DNA of 64,000 bases from Pandoraea aquatica (GTDB lineage Bacteria > Pseudomonadota > Gammaproteobacteria > Burkholderiales > Burkholderiaceae). Position 1 is the stretch's first letter. Each line of letters starts with the position of its first letter. The notes under the pieces were generated by a model, which saw only the letters and a program-made list of their open reading frames with translations, was not told the origin of the DNA and ran no database searches. The position numbers and the translations under genes were made by a program. The DNA lies in NCBI RefSeq assembly GCF_902459565.1, contig NZ_CABPSN010000006.1:186001-250000 (forward strand). The letters are read 5' to 3'. Positions 8,881 to 17,347 of this stretch are shown here, one piece after another.

Positions 8881-9669
8881 TCACAGGAACTTCGTCGGCC
8901 AGATGATGGTGCGCCACATATGCGCCGAGGCTGAACCGTCGAAACCGAGTCCTTCCTTCGGTTGCTTGAAATGGCGTCCGATGATGTCGATGAACGGATC
9001 CCAGCTCACCTTCGCGTTCGGATCGAACGAGTAGATGTCGTTGAGCGTGATGAGACGGCTCGTCATGTACCACTTGTGATTGCGGGCGTACTCCCAGTCG
9101 GCCTTGACGTAGGGTTCGGGCTCGTAATCCCCACCGAAGTAGCGGATGTACGCCTCCGGATAGTCGTAGCCGACGGAGGCATCCGGGAAGAAGCGCAGCG
9201 CCTGGTGGTAGCGAATGGCCCAGCTCACCTCTTCGTCGACATACGGTGCGAGCAGCTGCGCGCCCCAGTAGCCGTGATCGGCGCGAATGAAGCCCGACAC
9301 GCTGATGTCGTGCAACAGGCAGGCAAGAATCGTCTTCTCGTCGTGGCCCGCGTTGAGCGCATGCGTGGCGCTTTGCAGCAAATGGTTCGCGGGCGCGAAC
9401 CGGTGCTTGAAGAAGTCGAGCAGCGTCGGGCGCTCCGGCATCTTCTGCAGACGCGGATCGTCGCCCATGAGGAAGTGACGAGGATCGGGCTTGCCGCCCG
9501 GCGGCGGCATGATCGGTGCCGTCGGGTCGCGATCGCCGGACGTGAACAGCACCGAGCGCACGATCTTGCGGTCGAGCTCCTCGATCATCTGATGTTCGAG
9601 CGCGTCGGCGCGCGCCGACAGGCTGATGCCGGCGTGCCCCGGCATTTCCTGTGTTTTCGTGGTGGACAT
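8881..9669 (-). CDS. HD-domain protein, candidate diiron (PhnZ/MIOX-like) oxygenase or hydrolase
   Basis: 262 aa soluble protein, last gene of the Rieske/LigB operon. The HD signature is LLHD at His120-Asp121. Further possible metal ligands are His96, His132, His155 and Asp211. The order H-HD-H-H-D, with 24 residues from the first His to the HD pair and about 56 from the last His to the Asp, resembles the mixed-valent diiron HD oxygenases (PhnZ, myo-inositol oxygenase), as recalled from memory, rather than HD phosphohydrolases alone. The start at 9669 was chosen over an upstream ATG (9972) that lies inside the aldehyde dehydrogenase gene. Its role in aromatic catabolism is not known. Confidence 0.7.
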   Translation of the reverse strand: MSTTKTQEMPGHAGISLSARADALEHQMIEELDRKIVRSVLFTSGDRDPTAPIMPPPGGKPDPRHFLMGDDPRLQKMPERPTLLDFFKHRFAPANHLLQSATHALNAGHDEKTILACLLHDISVSGFIRADHGYWGAQLLAPYVDEEVSWAIRYHQALRFFPDASVGYDYPEAYIRYFGGDYEPEPYVKADWEYARNHKWYMTSRLITLNDIYSFDPNAKVSWDPFIDIIGRHFKQPKEGLGFDGSASAHMWRTIIWPTKFL

Positions 9670-9737
9670 TCGGTCTCTCCGAAACGGTTCGTAGGGGATG
9701 GATGCGAAATCGATGCAGGACGGAAGCGATGTGCGAC

Positions 9738-11189
9738 TCAGCGCTTCGCCGCACCGCCCGGCGGCGCCATCGGCGGCAGTACCGGCACGCTCACGGCGCG
9801 AATCTCCGTGTAGTGCTTCAGCCCCTGCGCGCCATACTCGCGTCCGATGCCGGATTCCTTCGTGCCACCGAACGGCACGTCGTACTCCACACCCACGTGA
9901 TGATTGATCCAGGCGGTGCCGACTTCGAGCCGCTGTGCGATCTCGCGGGCTCGCACAGAGTCGGCGCTCCACACCGATCCCGACAGCCCGAAGCGGCTGT
10001 CGTTGGCGCGACGCACCGCATCATCCACATCGCTAAAGCGAATCACCGGCAGCACCGGCCCGAACGGCTCTTCGTCGACGAGACGCGTTCCTTCCGCGAT
10101 ATCGGCCACGATGGTCGGCGCGATGAAATAGCCCGGACGCGCAAGCGCTTCGCCGCCACACAGAATGCGCGCGTTCTGGCGACGCGTATCGTCGATGAGT
10201 TCCAGCACCCGCTCGTATTGCATACGGTTCTGCACCGGCCCCATCAGCACGCCCTCCTCGAAGCCCTCGCCGACCTTGACCTTGTTCGCGATCTCGACGA
10301 GCGCATCGCACAGCGCGTCGTAGACCTTCTCGTGCACATACAGGCGCTTGATCGCCATGCAGATCTGACCGCTGTTGCCGAAGCACGCCCAGAACAGACG
10401 CGGCGCGAGCGCCTTCACGTCGATGTCGTCGAGTACGATGGCCGCATCGTTACCGCCGAGTTCGAGCGTCACACGCTTGAGCGTGCTGGCCGCACTGGCC
10501 ATCACCCGCTTGCCAGTGGCGACCGAACCGGTAAACGAGATCTTGTCGATGCCGGGATGATGGGTCATCCATGCGCCGAGATCGTTGCCGCCTGCGACGA
10601 CGTTCACCACGCCCGGCGGGAAGTGCTCGCGCGCGATTTCGCCGATGAGCAGCGTCGTCAGCGGCGTATAAGGCGACGGCTTGAGCACGATGGTGTTGCC
10701 CGTGTACAGCGACTGCGTGATCTTCGGCAGCGCGAGCAGGACCGGCACGTTCCAGGGCGTAATCGCGCCCACAACGCCCAGCGGGTGGTATTGCAGCTCG
10801 ACATGCCCGCGCTCGTTATCGCGCAGGAGTTCGGGCTTTAGCTCGATGGCCAGCAGACCTTCGAGGTTGGCGAACGCCCGGTTGAGTTCGTCCTGCGCGC
10901 GGGCAAACGGCTTGCCCTGCTCGCGCGTGAGCAGCGTGGTGATTTCCTTGCTGCGCGCCTTCAGCGCCTCGGCAAAGCTGCGCAGCCGCTCGCGGCGGTG
11001 CGCCGGGGTTGTCTCGCGCCAGGTCGTGAAGGCGCGCCGGGCGGCCGCCACGGCACGATCGAGCTGATCCTGCGTGGCATCCGGGCAGACGGCGAACGGT
11101 GCGCCTGTGCCCGGATTGATGACGTCGAACGAGGCCTCGCTGGACTCGCCGCGACCGTCGATGGTGTGGGTGAAACCGCTTTGTTGCAT
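9738..11189 (-). CDS. NAD(P)-dependent aldehyde dehydrogenase
   Basis: 483 aa cytoplasmic ALDH-superfamily enzyme. It has FTGSVATGKRVM (cofactor fold), LELGGNDAAIVL with the general-base Glu, and the catalytic Cys in GNSGQICMA. Start ATG 11189 has a clear GAGGAG Shine-Dalgarno; a longer frame to 11255 is unlikely. It lies 70 bp from the reductase gene and 68 bp from the HD-domain gene in the same operon. It may oxidise a semialdehyde or an aldehyde side chain released in aromatic breakdown; the substrate is inferred only. Confidence 0.88.
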   Translation of the reverse strand: MQQSGFTHTIDGRGESSEASFDVINPGTGAPFAVCPDATQDQLDRAVAAARRAFTTWRETTPAHRRERLRSFAEALKARSKEITTLLTREQGKPFARAQDELNRAFANLEGLLAIELKPELLRDNERGHVELQYHPLGVVGAITPWNVPVLLALPKITQSLYTGNTIVLKPSPYTPLTTLLIGEIAREHFPPGVVNVVAGGNDLGAWMTHHPGIDKISFTGSVATGKRVMASAASTLKRVTLELGGNDAAIVLDDIDVKALAPRLFWACFGNSGQICMAIKRLYVHEKVYDALCDALVEIANKVKVGEGFEEGVLMGPVQNRMQYERVLELIDDTRRQNARILCGGEALARPGYFIAPTIVADIAEGTRLVDEEPFGPVLPVIRFSDVDDAVRRANDSRFGLSGSVWSADSVRAREIAQRLEVGTAWINHHVGVEYDVPFGGTKESGIGREYGAQGLKHYTEIRAVSVPVLPPMAPPGGAAKR

Positions 11190-11259
11190 GTCGTCTCCTC
11201 CAGCGCTCTGTGCCGAGCGCATTGATAGTGTTTGGGCGTGGTGCAAGTGACGCAAGTGC

Positions 11260-12243
11260 CTAGAGGTCGAGCACGATCCGGTCGCCGCGACAGCCGGAGC
11301 AGCAGATCATGACGGTGCGGCCGCTGGCCCGCTCGTCCTGACTCAACACGAGGTCGCGATGCTCCGGTGTGCCGTCGAGCACCGCGACTTCGCACGTGCC
11401 GCACACGCCTTCGCGACAAGAATACGGGGCGTCCACGCCAGCGTCGAGCAGTGCGTCGAGCATCGTCTGCCCCGCCGCCACATGGACCGTCTTGCCACTG
11501 CGCGCGAGGACCACGTCGTATTGCCCCGTGGAACCCTGAGGCTTGCCCACCCCGGCGAAATACTCCACATGCCCGTGACAATCGGCGCGGCGCGCCACCG
11601 CCGCTTCGAACGCTTGCAACATCGGCGCCGGTCCGCAGCAGTAGAGGTGCGTGCCGGGCACGGCGTCATCGACGAGGCGCACGAGGTCGAGCGAACCACG
11701 CCCCGGTGCGCTGTCGAAATGCCACTGCACGCGGCCGTACCTAAAGGACGCCGCATCGAGGCGATCGGCGAACGCCGCCGTCTGGGCGCTGCGTGCGCAG
11801 TAGTGCAGCGTCCACGGGCAGCCCAGCGTCTCGAGGCGCGCCGCCATCGACAACAACGGCGTGATGCCGATGCCGCCCGCGACGAGCACCGTGTGTCCGG
11901 TGCACGCCGCGCCCTCGTCGAGCACGAAGTGATTGCGCGGCGTGCTGATCTTGAGCGCTGCGCCCGCCACGAGATGCTCGTGAACGTAAGCCGATCCGCC
12001 CCGGCTCGCCGCGTCGCGATGCACACCGATGACATAGCGATGCCGCTCGGCAGGATCGTTGAGCAACGAATAGCAGCGTGACAGGCCGTCGCGCAGATGC
12101 AGCTCGACGTGGGCGCCCGCAGTAAACGGCGGCAGAGGGCTGTCGTCGGGCGCGCGCAGCTCGAAGACGGCAATCGTCTCCGTCTGCCGCTCACGCCGCG
12201 CAACGTTGACGAGCAGCGTATCGGTGAAATCGGACATGTTCAT
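11260..12243 (-). CDS. Rieske-oxygenase reductase, PDR/VanB type (FMN, NAD, 2Fe-2S)
   Basis: 327 aa electron-transfer protein. The flavin domain has RCYSLLNDP, the NAD domain has LVAGGIGITPLLSM, and a C-terminal plant-type ferredoxin has the cluster ligands Cys276, Cys281, Cys284 and Cys314. This matches phthalate dioxygenase reductase and vanillate O-demethylase reductase. It should pass electrons from NAD(P)H to the Rieske oxygenases encoded upstream in the same operon. A second Met two codons in is an alternative start. Confidence 0.92.
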   Translation of the reverse strand: MNMSDFTDTLLVNVARRERQTETIAVFELRAPDDSPLPPFTAGAHVELHLRDGLSRCYSLLNDPAERHRYVIGVHRDAASRGGSAYVHEHLVAGAALKISTPRNHFVLDEGAACTGHTVLVAGGIGITPLLSMAARLETLGCPWTLHYCARSAQTAAFADRLDAASFRYGRVQWHFDSAPGRGSLDLVRLVDDAVPGTHLYCCGPAPMLQAFEAAVARRADCHGHVEYFAGVGKPQGSTGQYDVVLARSGKTVHVAAGQTMLDALLDAGVDAPYSCREGVCGTCEVAVLDGTPEHRDLVLSQDERASGRTVMICCSGCRGDRIVLDL

Positions 12244-12282
12244 GAGTCGTCACACAGTCAGATGGACCGGCCGGGCCGTCAC

Positions 12283-13299
12283 TTATGCCGCCTTGGCGGG
12301 CAGACGGAAGACATGACGCGCGTTGTCTTCGAAGATCTTCTGGCGGTCCTGCGCGCTCAGCCAGTCGAGGTTGTCGATGAGCGAGCGCACATCGTCCATC
12401 GAGCGGCCCGTCTTCGGATTCACTGCCGAACCCACGCCGGGGCACTCGGTGCCGAACAGGCAGCGATCCACGCCGACCGTCTTGATGAGCAGCGACAGCG
12501 CCTCCTCGGTGTAGAGCACCGTATCGAAATACAGATTGCGCAGACGATCGGAGAAGCGCTGGCCGTTCGGGCGGCGCAGCGACGGGGCATCGAAGCGGCC
12601 GATCTGATACGGAATCGCCCCACCGCCGTGGCTCACCACGATCTTCAGGTCCGGGAAGTCCTTGAAGACGTCCGAGTTCACGAGACCGAACACGGCGATG
12701 GTTTCCTCGTTGATGAAGTGCAGCGAGTACGGCACGCGCTCCGAGCGCGAACCGGTGCCGTGGATGTGCGCGGGCACGTCGAGCTCGCACAGCTTTTCGT
12801 AGAGCGGATACCAGTAACGATCGCCCAGCGGCGGTGCCTCGGCCACACCGTTCTCAAACGGGTCCGGGTTGAGCAGACAGCCCGAGAAGCCCAGTTCGTT
12901 AATGCAGCGCTCGAGTTCCGGCAGCGCTTGCTCGATCGGGTCGCCAGCGGTTTGCGGCAGACCGGCAACGCCCGCGAACGTCTCGGGGAACAGCTGCGTC
13001 TGGCGATAGATGATGTTGTTGCACTCCTGCGTGAACCAATGCACCAGCTTCGAGGGCTTTTCCGACTGCATCAACTGGAACGGACGCGGCGAGACCAGTT
13101 GCAGGTCGGTGCCGTGTTCGCGAATGTAGTCGAGGTGCCCTTTGGGCCACGTTTCGGCGCGGTTGGCAGCGGCGCGGATTTCGTCATCGGACACATTGAT
13201 GCGTCCGCGCCCGTGCGAGCCGCGGCTGGCGAGCAGGCTGGCTTTGTAGGCCCACAGTTCGGTCGGTGCGCTCACGTGGGCATGGCAATCGATGATCAT
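12283..13299 (-). CDS. LigJ-like amidohydrolase (probable 4-oxalomesaconate hydratase type)
   Basis: 338 aa amidohydrolase-2 fold enzyme. The metal motif DCHAH (residues 4-8), HIHGTGS and SHGGGAIPYQIGRF are present. Segments such as ELERCINELGFSGCLLNPDP and PPLGDRYWYPLYEKLCELDV resemble LigJ, the 4-oxalomesaconate hydratase of the protocatechuate 4,5-cleavage pathway (family knowledge). The N-terminal third differs from LigJ, so a related decarboxylase or hydrolase activity remains possible. It lies between the reductase and a Rieske gene, and RraA-type aldolase homologues nearby would supply the next step. Confidence 0.75.
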   Translation of the reverse strand: MIIDCHAHVSAPTELWAYKASLLASRGSHGRGRINVSDDEIRAAANRAETWPKGHLDYIREHGTDLQLVSPRPFQLMQSEKPSKLVHWFTQECNNIIYRQTQLFPETFAGVAGLPQTAGDPIEQALPELERCINELGFSGCLLNPDPFENGVAEAPPLGDRYWYPLYEKLCELDVPAHIHGTGSRSERVPYSLHFINEETIAVFGLVNSDVFKDFPDLKIVVSHGGGAIPYQIGRFDAPSLRRPNGQRFSDRLRNLYFDTVLYTEEALSLLIKTVGVDRCLFGTECPGVGSAVNPKTGRSMDDVRSLIDNLDWLSAQDRQKIFEDNARHVFRLPAKAA

Positions 13300-13371
13300 G
13301 CTGGACTCCGGTTTCAGGTTGATTCGGGTTCGATGAAATGAGATGAGGACGTGCGTGGCTTTGCTGCGGTA

Positions 13372-14649
13372 TCAGTGCCTGGGTGCAGATGCGCCGCGTA
13401 GCAGCGCCGCCGCGCCGTCGAGCACCGGCGTGTCTTGCGGCAGCAGCATCGAGACGGGACGCACGTTGTAGAGCGACGCGTCGTTCGCGCAGGCGGGCAC
13501 CTGCCCCTGCGCCAGATCGCGAGCGAGCTTGAGCATCAGCCGACGAAAGCGCACGATGCCGCGATCCGACGCGCCCAGGCGCTCCTGCGAGCGGTCGACG
13601 AGCGGTCCCATGCTTTCCTGCACAGCGGCGTCCTGATTCGGAATGCCCTCGATGCCGGTGAAGTTGGAGGTGCGCTGACGTGCGCGGTCGATGCCGTAGT
13701 CGTTGCCACGATGCAGCAGCGGCTGATAGCCCTCGTCCACCGGCCCCCAGAAGCCCTTGCGTCCGCCACGGAACGCGATCTCTTCGTCGCGATACGTGCG
13801 CGCGGGACTCGCGCTGAACGACCATGTCCACGTGGTTTCGTCGTCGATGGGCACCCACGCGTGGCCGTCGTAGGGCTCCTGACTCGATTCGTCGAAATTT
13901 CCAACCGGCGGAATCATCGTGTAGCAGGGCAGCAGGAATTGCGTGACACGCCAGTAATACGTGCCCGGTCTGGCATGACGTCGCGCGGCGATCACCAGCC
14001 CGTAATCCGCATCGCTCACCTCGAACACGGGATGACGATCCGATGCGTGATACGGATTGCTCGGCGCACCGGCGACCGGCTCCGTGCGGCTGTGCAGGAA
14101 CGAGATGTGGCTCGAATCGATGCCGCCCTCGACCGCCTGCGCCCAGTTGCAGGATTGCAGGCGCTTGGTCGCCGTGTGCTGACGCTCGGGCAGCCGCGAC
14201 CATTCGAAGTCGGGCAACGCGGGCACCGATTCGCGCGGCCCCATGTAGACCCACACGACGCCGTTGCGCTCGGCAGTGAGATAAGCCTTGATGCGCACGT
14301 TATGCGTCTGCGGATTCTCGTGCGGCTCGGACGGCATTTCCACGCACTGGCCGTTCACGTCGAACTTCCAGCCGTGATAGACGCAGCGCAAACCGCATTC
14401 CTCATTGCGTCCGAAGAAGAGTCCGGCACGACGGTGCGCGCAGTAGGCGTCCACGATGCCGACGCGTCCTTGCGTGTCGCGAAACGCGACGAGGTCTTCG
14501 CACAGCAGGCGCAGCCTGACCGGGGCACCGTCACACTCGGCAATCTCCTCCGAGAGCAGCGCGGGCAACCAGAAGCGGCGGAACAGGTCGCCCATGGGCG
14601 TGCCCGGTCCAACGCGCGTGAGTGTTTCGTTGTCTTGCCTGGAAAGCAT
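13372..14649 (-). CDS. Rieske oxygenase alpha subunit, phthalate 4,5-dioxygenase-like
   Basis: 425 aa terminal oxygenase. The Rieske ligands are Cys70-His72 and Cys89-His92 (CAHRRAG, then CVYHGW). The mononuclear iron site includes His181 and His186 in DSSHISFLHS. The start VGPGTPMGDLFRRFWLPALL is typical of the single-component-oxygenase, class IA family (phthalate 4,5-dioxygenase, vanillate and other demethylases). It probably hydroxylates or demethylates an aromatic acid with electrons from the PDR-type reductase. It is 63 bp downstream of the LigB-family gene. Confidence 0.88.
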   Translation of the reverse strand: MLSRQDNETLTRVGPGTPMGDLFRRFWLPALLSEEIAECDGAPVRLRLLCEDLVAFRDTQGRVGIVDAYCAHRRAGLFFGRNEECGLRCVYHGWKFDVNGQCVEMPSEPHENPQTHNVRIKAYLTAERNGVVWVYMGPRESVPALPDFEWSRLPERQHTATKRLQSCNWAQAVEGGIDSSHISFLHSRTEPVAGAPSNPYHASDRHPVFEVSDADYGLVIAARRHARPGTYYWRVTQFLLPCYTMIPPVGNFDESSQEPYDGHAWVPIDDETTWTWSFSASPARTYRDEEIAFRGGRKGFWGPVDEGYQPLLHRGNDYGIDRARQRTSNFTGIEGIPNQDAAVQESMGPLVDRSQERLGASDRGIVRFRRLMLKLARDLAQGQVPACANDASLYNVRPVSMLLPQDTPVLDGAAALLRGASAPRH

Positions 14650-14712
14650 GCCTGCCTCCTTGCAGGTGGGGCCGGCGCGTCGTCCTCTGCGGGACGTGCG
14701 CGGCCGGTGGCC

Positions 14713-15735
14713 TTAGTTCGCCGGATGCCAGAGCACGAAGCCCATGGCGTTGCCCGTGCCGGCCGCCGAGCGGTAGCACGGCACGTAGTCGACCAGTTGC
14801 ATAGTCATCTGCCCGACATTGGCCGCCGCAATGACCGGCAGCCAGTTCTTCACTTCCGAGGTGCCCGATTGCAGCAGCGCTTCGTCGATCTCGCGCAGGT
14901 ATGCCGTGTCGCGACGCATCATGGCGTCAAGCAGCGCGTGGTCGAACGCCTCGTCGATGACGAAGTGACTCAATCCGCCCGAGGCGATCACCGCGACGCG
15001 CGCATCGTCAGGCCAGGCTACGAGCGCTTCGCGCAGCGCCAGCCCGAGATCGACACAACGCGTCGCGCGCGGCTGGTTGGGCGGATAAAACGTGTTGAGC
15101 ATGATCGGCACATGCGGCGGCACATTGCCGTGCATGAGCCGCTGATAAACGAAGCCGAACGCATGCGGCATGCCGGTCGGACCGTCGTTGCCGCGCTGCG
15201 GGACTTCCGTCGAGATCGTGATGTCGTGCCCGCTACCGGTGAACGCGCTCGCCAGATGGCGGGCGAGCGGCGCGTGCGCCGGGTACTCCGTGCGCGCGCC
15301 CGGCTTGATCGCGGCCGACGAGATCGAGATGCCCGGCGGCATCTTCGCGAGTCGCGCAGCGCTCACCGGTTCGTCGAACACCGTCTCGCCGCCGAACAGC
15401 CACAGGGCCGGTGTGATCGCAGGGCCGAACACTTCACGCTGGTCGTTGCCGACGATCACGACGACGTCCGGTGCTGCGTCGGCGAGCGCTTTCGACATCA
15501 CGCCGAGCGCCGCCGTGCAGCGCGCGGCGTGCGCCTCACGCGCCGGCAACGTCACCTTCGCCTCGATGTCTTCGGCGGCGCGCAATGCCATCAGTTCGTC
15601 GAAACTGTAAGTCGCGCCGCGATACGGATGCGCCGGTTCGGCACGGTCGGCACGCACGCGCAGATCCCAGTCGGCGGGGGGCGTCGAGAGCATCGGCCCG
15701 TGCGAGGTCCCCATGCACAGCACGATCTCAGCCAT
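14713..15735 (-). CDS. LigB-family extradiol ring-cleavage dioxygenase, single chain (copy A)
   Basis: 340 aa class III extradiol dioxygenase-like enzyme. It opens with MAEIVLCMGTSHGPML, placing His12 where the protocatechuate 4,5-dioxygenase beta chain has an iron ligand. VVVIVGNDQREVF and GGLSHFVIDEAFD carry other conserved positions. No LigA-type small subunit is encoded beside it. Its start overlaps the stop of the preceding Rieske gene by 8 bp, so they are coupled. It probably cleaves a catecholic or gallate-like acid produced by the oxygenases. A paralogue lies at 21705-22730. Confidence 0.85.
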   Translation of the reverse strand: MAEIVLCMGTSHGPMLSTPPADWDLRVRADRAEPAHPYRGATYSFDELMALRAAEDIEAKVTLPAREAHAARCTAALGVMSKALADAAPDVVVIVGNDQREVFGPAITPALWLFGGETVFDEPVSAARLAKMPPGISISSAAIKPGARTEYPAHAPLARHLASAFTGSGHDITISTEVPQRGNDGPTGMPHAFGFVYQRLMHGNVPPHVPIMLNTFYPPNQPRATRCVDLGLALREALVAWPDDARVAVIASGGLSHFVIDEAFDHALLDAMMRRDTAYLREIDEALLQSGTSEVKNWLPVIAAANVGQMTMQLVDYVPCYRSAAGTGNAMGFVLWHPAN

Positions 15736-17038
15736 GTTGTGCGCTCCCGAGCGGCGCATCCACCACGTTGCCGTGCTCGTCGATCTGCACGCCCATCGCA
15801 TCGTGGAACGCGCGCTTCACCGCCTCAGGTTGCCCGAACTGGAACGCGTATTCCTTGAGATGCTTCCCGATGATCGGATGCGCCTTGAGTTCCTCGCGCG
15901 TCAGTCCGTCGACAAAGAGACGCCGGGCGGCGACAGGCAAATCGATGCATTCATTCGTGGCCTCGTCTCGCACAATCCCCTTCGGATCGCGGCCTTGTGC
16001 GACGGCTTCGAGCTCGTCGAAGAAGTGACGACGCAGCATGGCAATGCCGCGATCGCTCGCCCCCAGATTCTCCTGCGTGCGATCGGCAATGCGGCCCTGG
16101 CCGACCCACGCGACGAAGTCCTGATTCATCACGTGGCTGGAAATCCATTGCCCCGTCGCCTCGTCCTTGACCGGGCCATACCAGGCAGGAATCGTCTCCT
16201 GTACGTAGGGCTCGCGCTCGCGCGGTACACGGTTGAATGCCCACGTGATCGAGAGCGTGTTTTCGTCGTCGATAGGCACACGCCATTCGAAGTGATCGCC
16301 GAGACAGAACACGTTCGGCCACAGCGCGAGACGGCCCACGGCCCACAGCGGATGCTTCTCGTCGGTGTCTTCACGCACGCGCTTATAGATCAGTCCGTAC
16401 TCGAATTCCTCGAAACCGAGCTTCGTATGCGTGGGCGCGTAGGGGCCGGTGTCGCCGCGCAAGCGCACGCTCCAGTTCGAGTGCATCCACTCGAAGTGCA
16501 CCGGATCGATGGAGTTCTCCTGACACTGGAACCAGTTGCACGGCACCTCCGAGATGACGACCTGACGGAAACCGTTCGCCCAAGTGAACGGCTCCCATGT
16601 CGGCACGAGCGGCGCGGGCAACGGTCCCATGTAGGCCCAGATCATGCCGGCCTTGACCTGCACCGGATACGACTTGATCTTGATCCGGTCCTTCAGGCGC
16701 ACCTGCGGGTTCGCGACGTCCTCATACGGCTGCTCGGTGCACTGCCCCTTCTCGTCGTAAAGCCAGCCGTGATAGTTGCAGCGCAGTCCGCACTTCTCCA
16801 CGAAGCCATAGGCGAGATCGGCACGGCGGTGCGGACATTGACGATCCACCAACCCGTAGTTGCCGGACAGATCCTTGTAGAGCACCAGGTCTTCGCCGAA
16901 CAGGCGCGCAGGTCGCACCGAGATCTCGTCGAACTCGCTCTCGGCACCGATCGGATGCCAGTAGCGCCGCAGCAATTCCCCCATCGGCGTGCCTGGTCCG
17001 ACCTGCGTCAACAACTGGTTCTTTGCCTCGCTGAGCAT
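15728..17038 (-). CDS. Rieske oxygenase alpha subunit (second copy, operon leader gene)
   Basis: 436 aa. Rieske ligands are Cys68-His70 and Cys87-His90; the mononuclear iron histidines are His181 and His186 in DPVHFEWMHS. It shares the layout of the gene at 13372-14649 but is clearly diverged, so it likely acts on a different substrate or step. It is the first gene of the seven-gene operon. Its promoter carries a perfect dyad operator at 17093-17107, 55-69 bp before the start codon. Aromatic demethylation or hydroxylation is inferred. Confidence 0.87.
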   Translation of the reverse strand: MLSEAKNQLLTQVGPGTPMGELLRRYWHPIGAESEFDEISVRPARLFGEDLVLYKDLSGNYGLVDRQCPHRRADLAYGFVEKCGLRCNYHGWLYDEKGQCTEQPYEDVANPQVRLKDRIKIKSYPVQVKAGMIWAYMGPLPAPLVPTWEPFTWANGFRQVVISEVPCNWFQCQENSIDPVHFEWMHSNWSVRLRGDTGPYAPTHTKLGFEEFEYGLIYKRVREDTDEKHPLWAVGRLALWPNVFCLGDHFEWRVPIDDENTLSITWAFNRVPREREPYVQETIPAWYGPVKDEATGQWISSHVMNQDFVAWVGQGRIADRTQENLGASDRGIAMLRRHFFDELEAVAQGRDPKGIVRDEATNECIDLPVAARRLFVDGLTREELKAHPIIGKHLKEYAFQFGQPEAVKRAFHDAMGVQIDEHGNVVDAPLGSAQHG

Positions 17039-17092
17039 GGATGTCTCCGTCCGTTTCTTGTGGGATGCGCACCGCTTTTAACAGTGCATTTG

Positions 17093-17107
17093 CGCATACT
17101 GTATGCG
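17093..17107. promoter_or_regulatory. Regulon operator, site 1 (Rieske operon)
   Basis: CGCATACTGTATGCG, a perfect dyad around a central T at 17100. It is followed by TGTT, as at most of the other sites. It is the best copy of the motif and lies about 60 bp before the Rieske gene. Confidence 0.75.
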
Positions 17108-17256
17108 TGTTTATTTTGCGTGTCAACGCCCTTTATCGGGCAATTGACGGAGTCTTCATCCAACCCCAGGTATTCGGAAATCACCGCCAAAGCCCCACCC
17201 ACCAAGGGAATTGCGGAGATTTAAGCAGTTTCGCCTATTGACGAGACACGCTTACA

Positions 17257-17271
17257 AACATACTGTATGCG
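17257..17271. promoter_or_regulatory. Regulon operator, site 2 (CobW/GntR side)
   Basis: AACATACTGTATGCG, centred at 17264. The right half-site is perfect and the left differs at two outer bases. It lies 84 bp before the chosen CobW start. If the GntR gene at 18582 is co-transcribed, this would make the regulator autoregulated. Confidence 0.7.
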
Positions 17272-17347
17272 CATTCTACTACGATGCGTGCGTCGCTTGA
17301 CCAGCGTCAAGGTCAGCCGACAGCGCGTGCCCTACGCTGCGACGACC

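Larger units (their letters stand above)
17039..17347. promoter_or_regulatory. Divergent control region between the Rieske operon and the CobW gene
   Basis: This 309-bp stretch has no convincing gene. It holds two copies of the regulon operator, one near each start codon (17093-17107 and 17257-17271), and AT-rich promoter-like DNA beside each. A frame opening with the ATG at 17267 lies inside the second operator and is not taken as the CobW start. Confidence 0.7.

Noticed and set aside
13435-15858. An 807-codon plus-strand open frame opposite the Rieske and LigB genes
   Set aside because: It is an antisense shadow of high-GC codon use; it is rich in Arg and His and shows no domain, while the minus strand carries clear Rieske and LigB motifs.
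17267-17347. N-terminal extension of the CobW gene from ATG 17267
   Set aside because: The ATG lies inside the operator dyad and the added residues are not conserved-looking; a later Met fits the family start better.
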